Source of the DNA: Bacteriovoracaceae bacterium UBA4097
GTDB lineage: Bacteria; Bdellovibrionota; Bacteriovoracia; Bacteriovoracales; Bacteriovoracaceae
Assembly: GCA_002381765.1 (NCBI GenBank)
Contig: DFXX01000037.1
Coordinates: 62,001-126,000 of the forward strand
DNA length: 64,000 bases
Direction: 5' to 3'
A program made the translations under genes and the position numbers. The notes beneath the pieces are model-generated. The model saw nothing but the letters and a program-made list of their open reading frames with translations, had not been told where the DNA came from and made no database searches. Position 1 is the first letter of the stretch. The number at the start of each line of letters is the position of its first letter. Shown here one piece after another: positions 51,643 to 61,036 of the stretch.

Positions 51643-53844
51643 TTACTTCTCCAGCATAGTGGTAACATCAAAAGCATCTGTCACCAATTCAGGACTTAGG
51701 AGATATTTCTTACAAAGATCTCTCAGTCGTTTACTGGGTTTGTCATTTTCATTTGCCAAAAGAATTTGATCGAAAATGGCCATAGCAGCTTCAAAGTTTT
51801 TCTTTTGGAATAGGTCATAGGCCGTGAGGTAAAAACTTAAGCACTCTGGATCGAGTGTCATAAAATGATGGGAATAAAGCACTTCATGAACTCCCACGGC
51901 AGTGGATTTTCCTTTTACGATGACTTTATCAATTGGCCGGGTTCTAATATGGGTGAGATCCAGCCTCTCCAGAGTCATATCAGAGATGAGAATCTGCGCT
52001 CCATAATGTTTACATAGGCTCTCAAGCCTTGCCCCCAGGTTCATATTATCTCCCAGAGCGGTATAGGAGAAAATGCGCTCAGAGCCCATATTTCCCACGG
52101 AACATTCCCCGGAATTAAGCCCAATCCCAACTAAAAATTCTGGCCGCCCCAAGTTTCGAAAAGTTTCATTTATCTCAGGCAGAACGTCCATCATCTTAAT
52201 CGCACCTTCCACCGCATGTTGAGCGTGATTACCAATAGGCAGAGGAGCTCCCCAGAGGGCGACGATGGCGTCTCCAATGTACTTATCCAGTGTGCCCTTA
52301 GTGTCAAAGACAATATCAGTCATCCTGCCCATGTAGATATTAAGCGAGTGGGCAAGTTCAGTGGCCGAGAGTCCTTCAGAAATCTTGGTGAAATCCCTTA
52401 CATCTGAGAAGAGACAAGTGATATCCATCTTGGTGCCACCAACATGAAGTTTGTCGGGATCTTTGAGCATTTCATCTACAATGGTAGGGGCCACATAGCG
52501 GGCAAAGGTGCCTCTTATTTGTTTTTTCTCTTTACTGGCTTCGTAGAACTTAAGGAAAGTGTTCCAGGAGTAGCAGGAGATGAAACAGAAAAAACAGTAG
52601 AAGAGTTTTAGTTCATAACCCTCTGGTAAGAAGTATTTATGATCAATCCAGAGGCCAAGACCAATGATGGCCACAATATAAAGAGCATCCAGAAAAGCAT
52701 TTCCAAAATGCTGGACAAAAAAGAAGAGAATCATTCCGATGAAAAGAAAGATCAGGGAGTAGGTAACTGAATCATTGGTGCTCTTAAAAAAATACTGATT
52801 AGTGAGCATATGAACCATATTCATATGGGCAAATACACCGGGCATTTTTGAGTCTATGGGTGAGGGTCTCAGATCATGAGCACCCACAGCAGTAGAACCT
52901 ACAAAAACGATCTTATTTTCAAAGAGCTCCTTCATTCTTTTATCATCATCAGAAGCTTCCATAAGATCAAAGAGAGAAACCGAGGGAAACTGCTGCTCTC
53001 CACCAATGTAGCGAAGCTTGGTTTCTCCCGTATATGAGATCTCCATTTTCTTTCCATTGAGTTCCACATCGGCGGTCTTATCCGAATAAATACTGACGGT
53101 GGTTTTATCGCCTGTGTAGGCCTCAAAAGTATTCCAGCCAAGGGATCCATAATAGATGGTATCTACATTGGAGACCAAAGGGTAGCGTCTGAAGATACCA
53201 TCGCTATCTTCTATGGAGGAAATAAAACCAAGGCCTGTCTCGGTTTCCACCAATTCAGTAATGGGAAATGTGTATCTCGCGATTTTACTGGGTAAGAGAT
53301 CGGCTTCCGGCTCATTTCTAGAAACGATAGCATCGTTGAGCATTTCAATGGGGGCCTCTTTCAGGGCTTCTTCACCTTCTGCAGCAATCGTGTAGGCAAG
53401 AAAAACCCTGCGGCCATCGGTTTGAAATTCTCTAATGGCATTGGCAAAAATTGAGTCAGGCGACTCTGGTCCATAGTTGGGTGACTTCTCCGGGAACATG
53501 ATATCGAAGGCCACGACTTGTGCCCCAAAGCTTTTGAGCTTCCCTAGCATATGAGCATGAACGGTTCGGGGGATAGGCCAGACCCCTAGCTTTTGGAGAG
53601 AGTAGTCATCGATCTTAACCAGGACCTGCTCCTTACTTCTGAACTGGGGATCTATCTGATCCTTCATTCTGAAATCATAGAAGCGATTTTCAAAGGAGAC
53701 GGTGTACTCGAGAAAGGTGCCCAAGAAGCCGGAGTTATCCAAATCTCTCATGAAAATGGAACCAAAAATGCTGCAGGCCGCGAAGGTGAAAATGAGAAAC
53801 ATGCCTAGAGGACGCATGGATCTTGTGATAAATTTGATCTGCAC
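51643..53844 (-). CDS. CHASE2-domain class III adenylate/guanylate cyclase
   Basis: 733 aa, GTG start with AAAGGT upstream. One N-terminal transmembrane helix (about 10-30), a periplasmic CHASE2 sensor domain (about 40-350), three transmembrane helices (about 360-435), then a class III cyclase domain (about 470-650). Metal Asp residues are in FSDVRDFT and IGDAI; substrate Lys in LDKYIGD; transition-state Arg in NMNLGARLE. A short TPR-like tail follows. Makes cAMP or cGMP in response to an unknown outside signal. Monocistronic, convergent with the HTTM gene (stop codons adjacent). Confidence 0.88.
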   Translation of the reverse strand: MQIKFITRSMRPLGMFLIFTFAACSIFGSIFMRDLDNSGFLGTFLEYTVSFENRFYDFRMKDQIDPQFRSKEQVLVKIDDYSLQKLGVWPIPRTVHAHMLGKLKSFGAQVVAFDIMFPEKSPNYGPESPDSIFANAIREFQTDGRRVFLAYTIAAEGEEALKEAPIEMLNDAIVSRNEPEADLLPSKIARYTFPITELVETETGLGFISSIEDSDGIFRRYPLVSNVDTIYYGSLGWNTFEAYTGDKTTVSIYSDKTADVELNGKKMEISYTGETKLRYIGGEQQFPSVSLFDLMEASDDDKRMKELFENKIVFVGSTAVGAHDLRPSPIDSKMPGVFAHMNMVHMLTNQYFFKSTNDSVTYSLIFLFIGMILFFFVQHFGNAFLDALYIVAIIGLGLWIDHKYFLPEGYELKLFYCFFCFISCYSWNTFLKFYEASKEKKQIRGTFARYVAPTIVDEMLKDPDKLHVGGTKMDITCLFSDVRDFTKISEGLSATELAHSLNIYMGRMTDIVFDTKGTLDKYIGDAIVALWGAPLPIGNHAQHAVEGAIKMMDVLPEINETFRNLGRPEFLVGIGLNSGECSVGNMGSERIFSYTALGDNMNLGARLESLCKHYGAQILISDMTLERLDLTHIRTRPIDKVIVKGKSTAVGVHEVLYSHHFMTLDPECLSFYLTAYDLFQKKNFEAAMAIFDQILLANENDKPSKRLRDLCKKYLLSPELVTDAFDVTTMLEK

Positions 53845-53932
53845 GGTTGGACCTTTTATAGGAATGTAGTTCTCATTCTATTCAAGGATACCAATCCTCG
53901 CAACTACCAGTATTAACGGACAGAGGTTACCC

Positions 53933-54826
53933 ATGGAGCTTGAAAGCTTAAAATCACAATTCCATCAGCATGTTAAAGACCTGCAAAATAAGATAACTCA
54001 AGAAATGCAACGGCTCGATCCCTTACTTCGCATGAAAGAGGACCTCTGGACCCGCAAGGATCATGTCGATCATCCCGGAGGGGGAGGAATCACTCGAGCT
54101 TTCGAAGGAGAACTCTTTGAAAATGCCGGAGTAAATACCTCATGTGTTTTTGGAAAAATTGATCCTCAGTTTGCCAAGGCCCTTAAGGGCAGTGGAGATG
54201 AGATGTGGGCCGCCGGGATCTCGCTGATCATTCATCCCAGAAATCCGCGAATCCCTACTGTTCACGCCAACTTTCGCATGATTCATCAGGGTGATAAGTT
54301 CTGGTTCGGAGGGGGAGCTGATCTGACTCCCTACTATCCCTATGAAGAAGATTTTAGTCACTTTCATGGTGTTTGGAAAAAGGCCTGTGAACCGTATAAC
54401 TGTTACTTAGAAATGAAGAAGACTTGCGATGAGTATTTTAGTTCTCCTCATCGAGGAGGAGAGATGAGAGGCATTGGAGGGATCTTCTTTGATCACTACA
54501 ACACTGGAGATGCCGATACCGATATGCAGATGGTGAAGCATCTTTCGGAGCATTTTATCGAATCGTATTTCCCAATAGTGGAAAAGAGAATGGAAGAGAA
54601 TTGGACTGAAGAAGATGAGGACTTTATGCTACATCGTCATGGCCGTTACGTAGAGTTCAATCTTATTCATGATCGAGGCACACTCTTTGGTTTGAAGACC
54701 AATGGGAGGGTCGACTCCATTCTTATCTCGCTGCCTGCCAGATGTAAGTATACCTATCAGTATGCACCCAAAGCTGGCTCAGTCCATGAAAAGATGTGGA
54801 GCTATTACACTCCACATGCTTGGTAA
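53933..54826 (+). CDS. hemF: Coproporphyrinogen III oxidase, aerobic
   Basis: 297 aa, normal length. Family blocks: GGGGITRAFEG, HANFRMI, FGGGADLTPYYPYEED, GIGGIFFDHY and the C-terminal YAPKAGSVHEKMWSYY. Oxidative decarboxylation of two propionates to give protoporphyrinogen IX, using O2; it implies aerobic haem synthesis. Shine-Dalgarno AGAGG. Monocistronic; the stop is 3 bp from the convergent small membrane protein gene. Confidence 0.93.
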   Translation: MELESLKSQFHQHVKDLQNKITQEMQRLDPLLRMKEDLWTRKDHVDHPGGGGITRAFEGELFENAGVNTSCVFGKIDPQFAKALKGSGDEMWAAGISLIIHPRNPRIPTVHANFRMIHQGDKFWFGGGADLTPYYPYEEDFSHFHGVWKKACEPYNCYLEMKKTCDEYFSSPHRGGEMRGIGGIFFDHYNTGDADTDMQMVKHLSEHFIESYFPIVEKRMEENWTEEDEDFMLHRHGRYVEFNLIHDRGTLFGLKTNGRVDSILISLPARCKYTYQYAPKAGSVHEKMWSYYTPHAW

Positions 54827-54829
54827 AAA

Positions 54830-55189
54830 TTAACCCAATAACTTTCGATGTCCTGGGGTAATGGCATTCATAATCATCTGAACGATGGCCAGAACGATTG
54901 CACCCAGAAAGGCCGAACCCCAACCTTCGATATTGAAGCCATCGATGAGCCCTGCTGTCACATAGAGTAGAAGGGCATTGATGACAAATGAGAAGATACC
55001 TAAGGTGAGAATGGTAATAGGGAGGGCCAGAAGTGAGAGGATCGGTCTAACTGCTACATTTAGAATGGCAATTATAATGCATGCAAGCAGGGCGGCACCC
55101 CAACTTAAGATATTTATACCTGGAACGATCATAGAGGTGATCAAGAGTACTGCAGTAGATAGGAATAGGTTAATGATAATTTGAAGCAT
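54830..55189 (-). CDS. Phage-holin-family (superfamily IV-like) small membrane protein
   Basis: 119 aa, four hydrophobic helices, matching the broadly conserved mycobacterial 4-TMS phage-holin family. Despite the name, these are common chromosomal inner-membrane proteins not tied to prophage; no phage genes are nearby. Strong Shine-Dalgarno (AAGGAGGG). Function unknown. Follows the suf operon by 66 bp on the same strand. Confidence 0.75.
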   Translation of the reverse strand: MLQIIINLFLSTAVLLITSMIVPGINILSWGAALLACIIIAILNVAVRPILSLLALPITILTLGIFSFVINALLLYVTAGLIDGFNIEGWGSAFLGAIVLAIVQMIMNAITPGHRKLLG

Positions 55190-55255
55190 AATTCCCTCCT
55201 TGACCTATTAGGTTAAAGATCTGGGAGGGAACTTAAAAGGACCACTACATTAAAA

Positions 55256-55822
55256 TTAAACTTCTGGTGCAAGATAGACTTCGATATCGGGATTGACCTC
55301 ATCTCTTAGGATCGAGCGGATGGCCTCAAGCGTTCCCGTGGTAGAACTGGGACAGGTGCCACAGGCCCCCTGATACTTTACGATCAATACATTATCTTTA
55401 AAGTCTTGAACTACCATGTCGCCGCCATCACCCTGAAGGCCTGGTCTGATTTTGCGATCAAGAATTTCTTCAATATGCCTCTGCTCAGGAGATAGAGCAG
55501 CACGTCTGTCCGCTTCTGGATCATGTACCTTAAAATTGGGATCATGATCATCGATAAAATTTTCAATACAAGTCTGAATCGCGGGCTCCAGATTTTCCCA
55601 GTCCTCAAAGCTGAACTTTGAAACCGTGATGACATTCTGAAAGAAGTGAATTTGATCCACTCCTCGCAGATCAAAGAGAGCAGCCGCTAAAGGGATATCC
55701 TGGCTCTCGATGGGAGTCTTGAAGGATACCTTGCCTTCGGTCTTCACATCTTTATTCAAGGTGAACTTTAAAGCATTAGGATTAGGTGTCGGTTGGATGT
55801 AGATTTCAGTTTTTTCAGTCAT
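55256..55822 (-). CDS. nfu: Nfu-type Fe-S scaffold/carrier protein
   Basis: 188 aa. N-terminal Nfu/NifU-N-like domain (about 1-90) with YIQPTPNPNALKF, and a C-terminal NifU domain (about 110-188) with the cluster-binding Cys154-x2-Cys157 in GACGTCPSS. Delivers [4Fe-4S] clusters to targets such as aconitase. Last gene of the suf operon, 6 bp after sufS. Confidence 0.9.
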   Translation of the reverse strand: MTEKTEIYIQPTPNPNALKFTLNKDVKTEGKVSFKTPIESQDIPLAAALFDLRGVDQIHFFQNVITVSKFSFEDWENLEPAIQTCIENFIDDHDPNFKVHDPEADRRAALSPEQRHIEEILDRKIRPGLQGDGGDMVVQDFKDNVLIVKYQGACGTCPSSTTGTLEAIRSILRDEVNPDIEVYLAPEV

Positions 55823-55828
55823 AGTGTA

Positions 55829-57052
55829 TTACTCAAAAAAATTTTTGACCTTCACCAGCGCGTGATAGAGCTGATCAATGTCTTCGCGGTTATTATAAAG
55901 AGAAAGTGAGGCCCGGCATGTGGCCGGTACACATAAAAACTTCATTAAGGGCTGAGCACAGTGATGTCCTGTTCTGATGGCCACACCTTCCTTATCAGTA
56001 AGAGAAGCAATGTCATGAGGATGAATGCCTTCCATGCCAAAAGAAATCACACTGGCCTTATTTCTGGCCGTACCATAGATCTTAAGCCCAGGAATGCTCA
56101 AGAGCTTCTCGGTAGCGTATTCGAGAAGTTCTTCTTCGGCTTCGTGGATGCGATTAAGTCCAATTCTCTGGATATAATCGACCGCCTTGCCAAGGCCAAT
56201 AACTGCCGCAATCGAAGGGGTTCCGGCCTCAAACTTATGAGGAAGATTATTGTAAGTGGTCTTCTCAAAGGTCACCACATCGATCATATCCCCGCCTCCT
56301 TGGTAGGGAGGCATCTTCTCTAGGAGCTCTTCTTTGCCATAAAGTACTCCCACACCGGTAGGCCCAAACATCTTGTGCCCGGAGAAAGCGTAGAAGTCTG
56401 CATCCAGTTCCTGCACATCGACTTTCAAGTGGGCCACGGCCTGAGCTCCATCGACAAAGACCAGGGCCTGTTTCTTATGGGCAAGAGTAATCATCTCCTT
56501 AACTGGATTGATGGTTCCCAGAGCATTCGAGACATGGACGACCGAGACTAGTTTTACCTTATCGGTCAGAAGTTTCTCGTACTCATCCATCAGGATTTCT
56601 CCCGCTGAATTAATCGGAATGACCTTAATCTTTAGATTCTTTCTCTCGGCCACTAACTGCCAGGGAACGATATTCGAGTGATGTTCCATCTGAGAAAGAA
56701 GAATCTCATCCCCTGGAGAGAGAAAATTCTCGGCCCATGAGTGAGCAACCAGATTTATGGCTTCTGTAGTCCCTTTAGTGAAAATCACTTGCTTTCTATC
56801 GGGAGCATTTAAAAGAGAAGCGATCTTGTCGCGAGTGGATTCAAACTTAGTGGTAGCATTTTCTGAGAGCCAATAAAGACCACGATGAACATTGGAAGTC
56901 TCCAAGCGATAGTAGCGGTCCATCTCCTCGATTACGAGTAAGGGTTTGAGAGTGGTAGCACCACTATCCAAGTAAGCAAGACGCTTGCCTTGAATGGTTT
57001 GATCTAAAACCGGAAAATCTCCGCGATAGGGATTATTATCAAGAGCACTCAT
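55829..57052 (-). CDS. sufS: SufS cysteine desulfurase
   Basis: 407 aa group II PLP enzyme. PLP Lys227 in SGHKMFGPTGVG, catalytic Cys365 in RTGHHCAQPL, DGAQAVAH cofactor motif. Mobilises sulfur from cysteine for cluster building. No sufE or sufU gene is in this operon, so the sulfur acceptor must come from elsewhere or be bypassed. Its start overlaps the sufD stop by 4 nt. Confidence 0.93.
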   Translation of the reverse strand: MSALDNNPYRGDFPVLDQTIQGKRLAYLDSGATTLKPLLVIEEMDRYYRLETSNVHRGLYWLSENATTKFESTRDKIASLLNAPDRKQVIFTKGTTEAINLVAHSWAENFLSPGDEILLSQMEHHSNIVPWQLVAERKNLKIKVIPINSAGEILMDEYEKLLTDKVKLVSVVHVSNALGTINPVKEMITLAHKKQALVFVDGAQAVAHLKVDVQELDADFYAFSGHKMFGPTGVGVLYGKEELLEKMPPYQGGGDMIDVVTFEKTTYNNLPHKFEAGTPSIAAVIGLGKAVDYIQRIGLNRIHEAEEELLEYATEKLLSIPGLKIYGTARNKASVISFGMEGIHPHDIASLTDKEGVAIRTGHHCAQPLMKFLCVPATCRASLSLYNNREDIDQLYHALVKVKNFFE

Positions 57053-58272
57053 GGTGTGCCTCCCAGTTTAAACTTAGTTTTAAGGGCTTCGAGAACCGTT
57101 TTTTCCAAGTAGGCACGAAGCTTATAATCTTTGATCTTTAGCACTATCTCAAGACCGAATCCGTGAGCAAGTAGAGTGCGTGCTTTTTCAGCAGGTAGAC
57201 CCCGGGATTCAAAATAGAAGATTTCTTCTGGAGATAATTGTCCGGTGGTTGAGCCATGGGAGCACTTAACATCGTCAGCAAATATTTCGAGCTGAGGTTG
57301 AGAGTGCACTTGGGCCTTAGGTGAGAGAAGAAGGTTTCGGTTAATTTGGCCGGAAGCAACTCTTTGGGATTTAGGGTGAATATAGATCTTGCCCGTAAAT
57401 ATGCCCTTTGACTCTCCTCCGAGAATTCCTTTAGCAATCTGATTAGAAGTAGTATCTGGGGCCTCATGATTGATGACCGTATTGATATCTGAGTGCTCTT
57501 TTTCACTAATCAAAAAAAGATTAAATGACTCTCCATGGGAACCTGGCTCCAAAAGTTTAATATCAAGATTTCTGCGGGAGAGTTTACCTTTGAGATGGAA
57601 AATAAAATTCGTATAACTTGCATCTTTTTGAACTTTACTCCAAGTCGAACCGTGATGAAGGGATTCATCTTGACCATGATTTAATTGGAGGTGCTCAAGT
57701 TTTGCCCCGGCTGCAAGATGAATATAGCTCTCGCTTAATTCTGCATAGGAGGAATAAGCTCCACTAAATTCTTCTAAAAGAGACATCTCTGAGTTGGCCT
57801 TCATCTTGATGATAAGAGTTGGGGCCTTAATCGCGTTTTTCGTGATGATATGTTGGATTCTAATGGGGCCCGTGACTTTGAAGTTTTTCTGAACTTCTAG
57901 ATAGAGTCCATGGTCCAAGAGAGCATGATGCAAATGATTAACAGGGGTTTTAGTTACCAGTAGCTCTTTTACTTCCTCAAACTTTTCACTCACGGGAGAA
58001 ATCGTTACTCCTTCAATTTTAGGAAAGTCTTGAAGTACACCATCTAAAAAAAGAAAGGTCGTGATATCTGACTTTGAAGAAATCTCTGACTCAGGTAATG
58101 CTACTTCCGTTTGAGGCAGGGCCTCAAAGAATTTAGGAAGATTGGTAAATTTATAGTCTTCAGGATCAAGGAGTAGACCCTGTTGCTTAAACAGTTTCAG
58201 TTCTTGCTCACGAAAGCTTATGAGATCACTACTTCCTGAATTTTTATTAGACGTTAATTCCTGTAGATTCAT
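57049..58272 (-). CDS. sufD: SufD, Fe-S scaffold complex subunit
   Basis: 407 aa from the ATG at 58272, chosen because GGAG is upstream and SufC ends just before it; the longer frame to 58299 runs into sufC. SufB/SufD-type right-handed beta-helix, with the C-terminal motif VKCSHGSTTGQLSPEEIFYFESRGL (about residues 343-367). Forms SufBC2D with SufB and SufC. Confidence 0.92.
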   Translation of the reverse strand: MNLQELTSNKNSGSSDLISFREQELKLFKQQGLLLDPEDYKFTNLPKFFEALPQTEVALPESEISSKSDITTFLFLDGVLQDFPKIEGVTISPVSEKFEEVKELLVTKTPVNHLHHALLDHGLYLEVQKNFKVTGPIRIQHIITKNAIKAPTLIIKMKANSEMSLLEEFSGAYSSYAELSESYIHLAAGAKLEHLQLNHGQDESLHHGSTWSKVQKDASYTNFIFHLKGKLSRRNLDIKLLEPGSHGESFNLFLISEKEHSDINTVINHEAPDTTSNQIAKGILGGESKGIFTGKIYIHPKSQRVASGQINRNLLLSPKAQVHSQPQLEIFADDVKCSHGSTTGQLSPEEIFYFESRGLPAEKARTLLAHGFGLEIVLKIKDYKLRAYLEKTVLEALKTKFKLGGTP

Positions 58273-58274
58273 GC

Positions 58275-59036
58275 TTACTTCTCTCCAGAGGTGAGCCAAT
58301 CATAGCCTTTCTCTTCCAGCTCTAAAGCAAGAGACTTATCTCCTGAACGAATGATCTGACCTTTATAAAGCACATGAACAAAGTCAGGCACGATATAATC
58401 CAATAGACGCTGATAATGAGTAACAAGAATGGTTGCATTGTAGCGGCTCTTGAGGGTGTTCACGCCAGTGGCCACGATCTTAAGAGCATCTATATCAAGC
58501 CCGGAATCGGTTTCGTCCAGAAGTGAGAGGCGTGGGTTTAAGATCGCCATTTGAAGAATTTCATTCTTCTTTTTTTCTCCCCCGGAGAAGCCTTCATTAA
58601 CCGAGCGCTCTAGGAATGATTCATTCATCTCAAGGAGTTTGAGTTTTCCTCTTAAATGCTTTAAGAAATCCCCATCATTCATCTTCTCCACACCTTGGTG
58701 CTCGCAAATCTGATTGAAGGATTCTTTTAAGAAAGTAAAGTTAGAGACTCCTGGTACCTCGATCGGGTATTGAAAGCCCAAAAAGATGCCTTCTTTGGCG
58801 CGCTCAGCTGGCTCCAGATCCAGAAGATTCTTCATCTTTCCGTTGATCTCAAAATTGACTTCACCACCGGTCACTTCATAGGCCGGATGGCCTGCGATGA
58901 CTTTTGATAAAGTTGATTTTCCCGAACCATTTGGGCCCATAATAGCGTGAACTTCACCCTTTTTAACTGTGAGGTTAATTCCTTTTAGGATTTCGTTACC
59001 ATCAACGCTGGCGGTGAGATTTTTAATTTCGATCAT
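58275..59036 (-). CDS. sufC: SufC ATPase
   Basis: 253 aa ABC-type ATPase. Walker A GPNGSGKST, signature FSGGEKKKNE, Walker B LSLLDETDSGLD. Drives conformational change in SufB/D during cluster assembly. Ends 2 bp before sufD and starts 2 bp after sufB. Confidence 0.96.
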   Translation of the reverse strand: MIEIKNLTASVDGNEILKGINLTVKKGEVHAIMGPNGSGKSTLSKVIAGHPAYEVTGGEVNFEINGKMKNLLDLEPAERAKEGIFLGFQYPIEVPGVSNFTFLKESFNQICEHQGVEKMNDGDFLKHLRGKLKLLEMNESFLERSVNEGFSGGEKKKNEILQMAILNPRLSLLDETDSGLDIDALKIVATGVNTLKSRYNATILVTHYQRLLDYIVPDFVHVLYKGQIIRSGDKSLALELEEKGYDWLTSGEK

Positions 59037-59038
59037 GA

Positions 59039-60472
59039 TTAACCTACACTGTTCTCTAGTTTCATTTCTATTAATTTTACCGCTTCCACTGAAAACTCCA
59101 GAGGAAGAGTCTTAAACACATCTTTACAGAATCCATTAACAATCAAAGATACGGCCTTCTCAGCACTAAAGCCTCGGGACTGAAGATAAAAAATCTGATC
59201 AGCACTGATCTTGGAGGTCGTCGCTTCATGCTCGATGACCGCTGTATTGTTTTTGACATCGATATAAGGGAAAGTATTGGCCGCACACTCATCCCCAATT
59301 AACATGGAGTCACACTGAGAATAGTTTCTGGCCCCTGTGGCACTTGGCATAATTTTTACAAGACCTCGATACACGTTTTGAGATTTCTCAGCAGAGATAC
59401 CCTTCGAGATAATAGTCGACTTGGTATTCTTTCCGATATGAATCATCTTCGTACCGGTATCGGCCTGCATATAATTATTGGTCAAGGCCACTGAATAGAA
59501 TGATCCCTGAGAGTTCTCACCCATGAGTAGGCAAGATGGATACTTCCAAGTAATGGCCGAGCCGGCCTCGACTTGCGTCCAGGAAATCTTAGAGTTCTTT
59601 CCGCGACACTGGCCTCTCTTAGTGACAAAATTATAAATTCCGCCCTTGCCTTCCTTATCTCCTGCATACCAGTTCTGAACCGTAGAATACTTAATTTCAG
59701 CATCATCTAAAGTAATGAGCTCCACGATGGCCGCATGCAGTTGATTCTCATCACGTTGAGGAGCAGTACAGCCCTCGAGATAATTCACATAACTGCCTTC
59801 ATCGGCAATGATGAGGGTTCTTTCAAACTGACCTGTCTCTTTGGCATTGATTCTGAAATAGGTGGATAGGTCCAAAGGACAGGTCACACCTTTTGGAATA
59901 TAGACAAAGGAGCCATCCGAGAAAACGGCCGAATTAAGGGCCGCATAATAGTTATCCGAATAAGGAACGACTGTTCCTAAATACTTCTTCACAAGCTCAG
60001 GATATTTTTCAACGGCTTCTGAAATTGAGCAAAAAATGACTCCTACTTTTTCGAGATCGGCCTGGTGAGTGGTTCCGACTGAAACTGAATCAAAGACCGC
60101 ATCCACCGCCACACCCATAAGGCGCTTTTGCTCGGTTAAAGGAATGCCGAGTTTCTCGAAGGTTTCAAGTAACTCAGGATCTACCTCATCTAAATTTTGG
60201 TAGGCATCTTTTTTTGATTTAGGTCGTGAATAATAATAAAGGGCCTGAAAATCAATGGGCGGAATTTTACTATACTGCCACTCGGGATGCTCAAGAGTGA
60301 GCCAGTGCTTAAACGCCTTTAAGCGGTAGTCAAGTAACCACTCCGGCTCGTTCTTTTTGGAAGAGATCAGACGAATAATAGTTTCATTCAGCCCTTTAGG
60401 AAACTCTTCGGTTTCAATGTCTGTGACAAAACCGTATTTATAATCATCTCGAAGTTTATCTTCTATTTTCAT
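59039..60472 (-). CDS. sufB: SufB, Fe-S scaffold protein
   Basis: 477 aa. Carries the SufB-specific block QCDSMLIGDECAANTFPY and YFRINAKETGQFERTLI. SufB is the cluster assembly site. Begins 1 nt after the Rrf2 gene with Shine-Dalgarno AAGGTG, so translation is coupled to the regulator. Confidence 0.95.
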   Translation of the reverse strand: MKIEDKLRDDYKYGFVTDIETEEFPKGLNETIIRLISSKKNEPEWLLDYRLKAFKHWLTLEHPEWQYSKIPPIDFQALYYYSRPKSKKDAYQNLDEVDPELLETFEKLGIPLTEQKRLMGVAVDAVFDSVSVGTTHQADLEKVGVIFCSISEAVEKYPELVKKYLGTVVPYSDNYYAALNSAVFSDGSFVYIPKGVTCPLDLSTYFRINAKETGQFERTLIIADEGSYVNYLEGCTAPQRDENQLHAAIVELITLDDAEIKYSTVQNWYAGDKEGKGGIYNFVTKRGQCRGKNSKISWTQVEAGSAITWKYPSCLLMGENSQGSFYSVALTNNYMQADTGTKMIHIGKNTKSTIISKGISAEKSQNVYRGLVKIMPSATGARNYSQCDSMLIGDECAANTFPYIDVKNNTAVIEHEATTSKISADQIFYLQSRGFSAEKAVSLIVNGFCKDVFKTLPLEFSVEAVKLIEMKLENSVG

Positions 60473-60473
60473 G

Positions 60474-60941
60474 TTACACCTTATTGATCAATGGACAGTT
60501 CTCGACTTCTTTTTGAGGAATGGTCTTCAAGGCCAGAAGATTTTCCGAAGAGAGGAGTTCATTGATAGACAAAGAATTAAATATATTAATCAAATAATCA
60601 TTTAAGCGTTTTATGGGCTGAGAGATATTGCATTTGCGATAAAGATCACAAGGTCCATCATGGCAGTCCATCATAAAGGTCTTGCCTTCTATGAGTTGCA
60701 CCAGATCAATGTAGCTGACTTCCGAGAGATCCCGGGCCAGAGTGTATCCACCCTTAACCCCTTTGTGGGACTGCAGGATGCCTGCCGAATTCATGAGTTG
60801 CATCACCTTGGCGGTAGTATCAAAAGGAGTTTCAAAACGATCACAGACCTCTCGGGCAGTGGTGAGGTCTTGGGAGTCCTTTCCTTTCATCAGCATGAGT
60901 ACTATTAAGGCATACTCAACTTTTCTATTGATTTTAATCAT
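60474..60941 (-). CDS. Rrf2-family regulator of the suf operon (IscR/SufR-like)
   Basis: 155 aa. N-terminal winged helix (about 1-80: KVEYALIVLMLMKG, HKGVKGGYTLAR). Three Cys at 93, 98 and 104 (CHDGPCDLYRKC) are placed like the IscR [2Fe-2S] ligands, but with four rather than five residues between the first two. It is the first gene of the operon, so it probably senses cluster status and autoregulates. Confidence 0.88.
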   Translation of the reverse strand: MIKINRKVEYALIVLMLMKGKDSQDLTTAREVCDRFETPFDTTAKVMQLMNSAGILQSHKGVKGGYTLARDLSEVSYIDLVQLIEGKTFMMDCHDGPCDLYRKCNISQPIKRLNDYLINIFNSLSINELLSSENLLALKTIPQKEVENCPLINKV

Positions 60942-60992
60942 ATAAATTACGCCAAATTTAAACTTATTAAGAGTTTGGGGGGAGATTAGCTT

Positions 60993-61017
60993 AAATAGGG
61001 CGAAAATGCACCTATTT
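60993..61017. promoter_or_regulatory. Inverted repeat upstream of the Rrf2-suf operon
   Basis: AAATAGG-N11-CCTATTT, 52 bp upstream of the Rrf2 ATG and 20 bp past the stop of the FHA gene. Candidate operator for the Rrf2 protein; the AT-rich stretch up to the ATG would hold the promoter. No T-run, so not an obvious terminator of the FHA gene. Confidence 0.3.
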
Positions 61018-61036
61018 TTAGTAAATCTTGCAGGAT

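Noticed and set aside
54830..55189. Prophage indicated by a holin-family protein
   Set aside because: The family is a common chromosomal membrane protein family and no phage genes are nearby.
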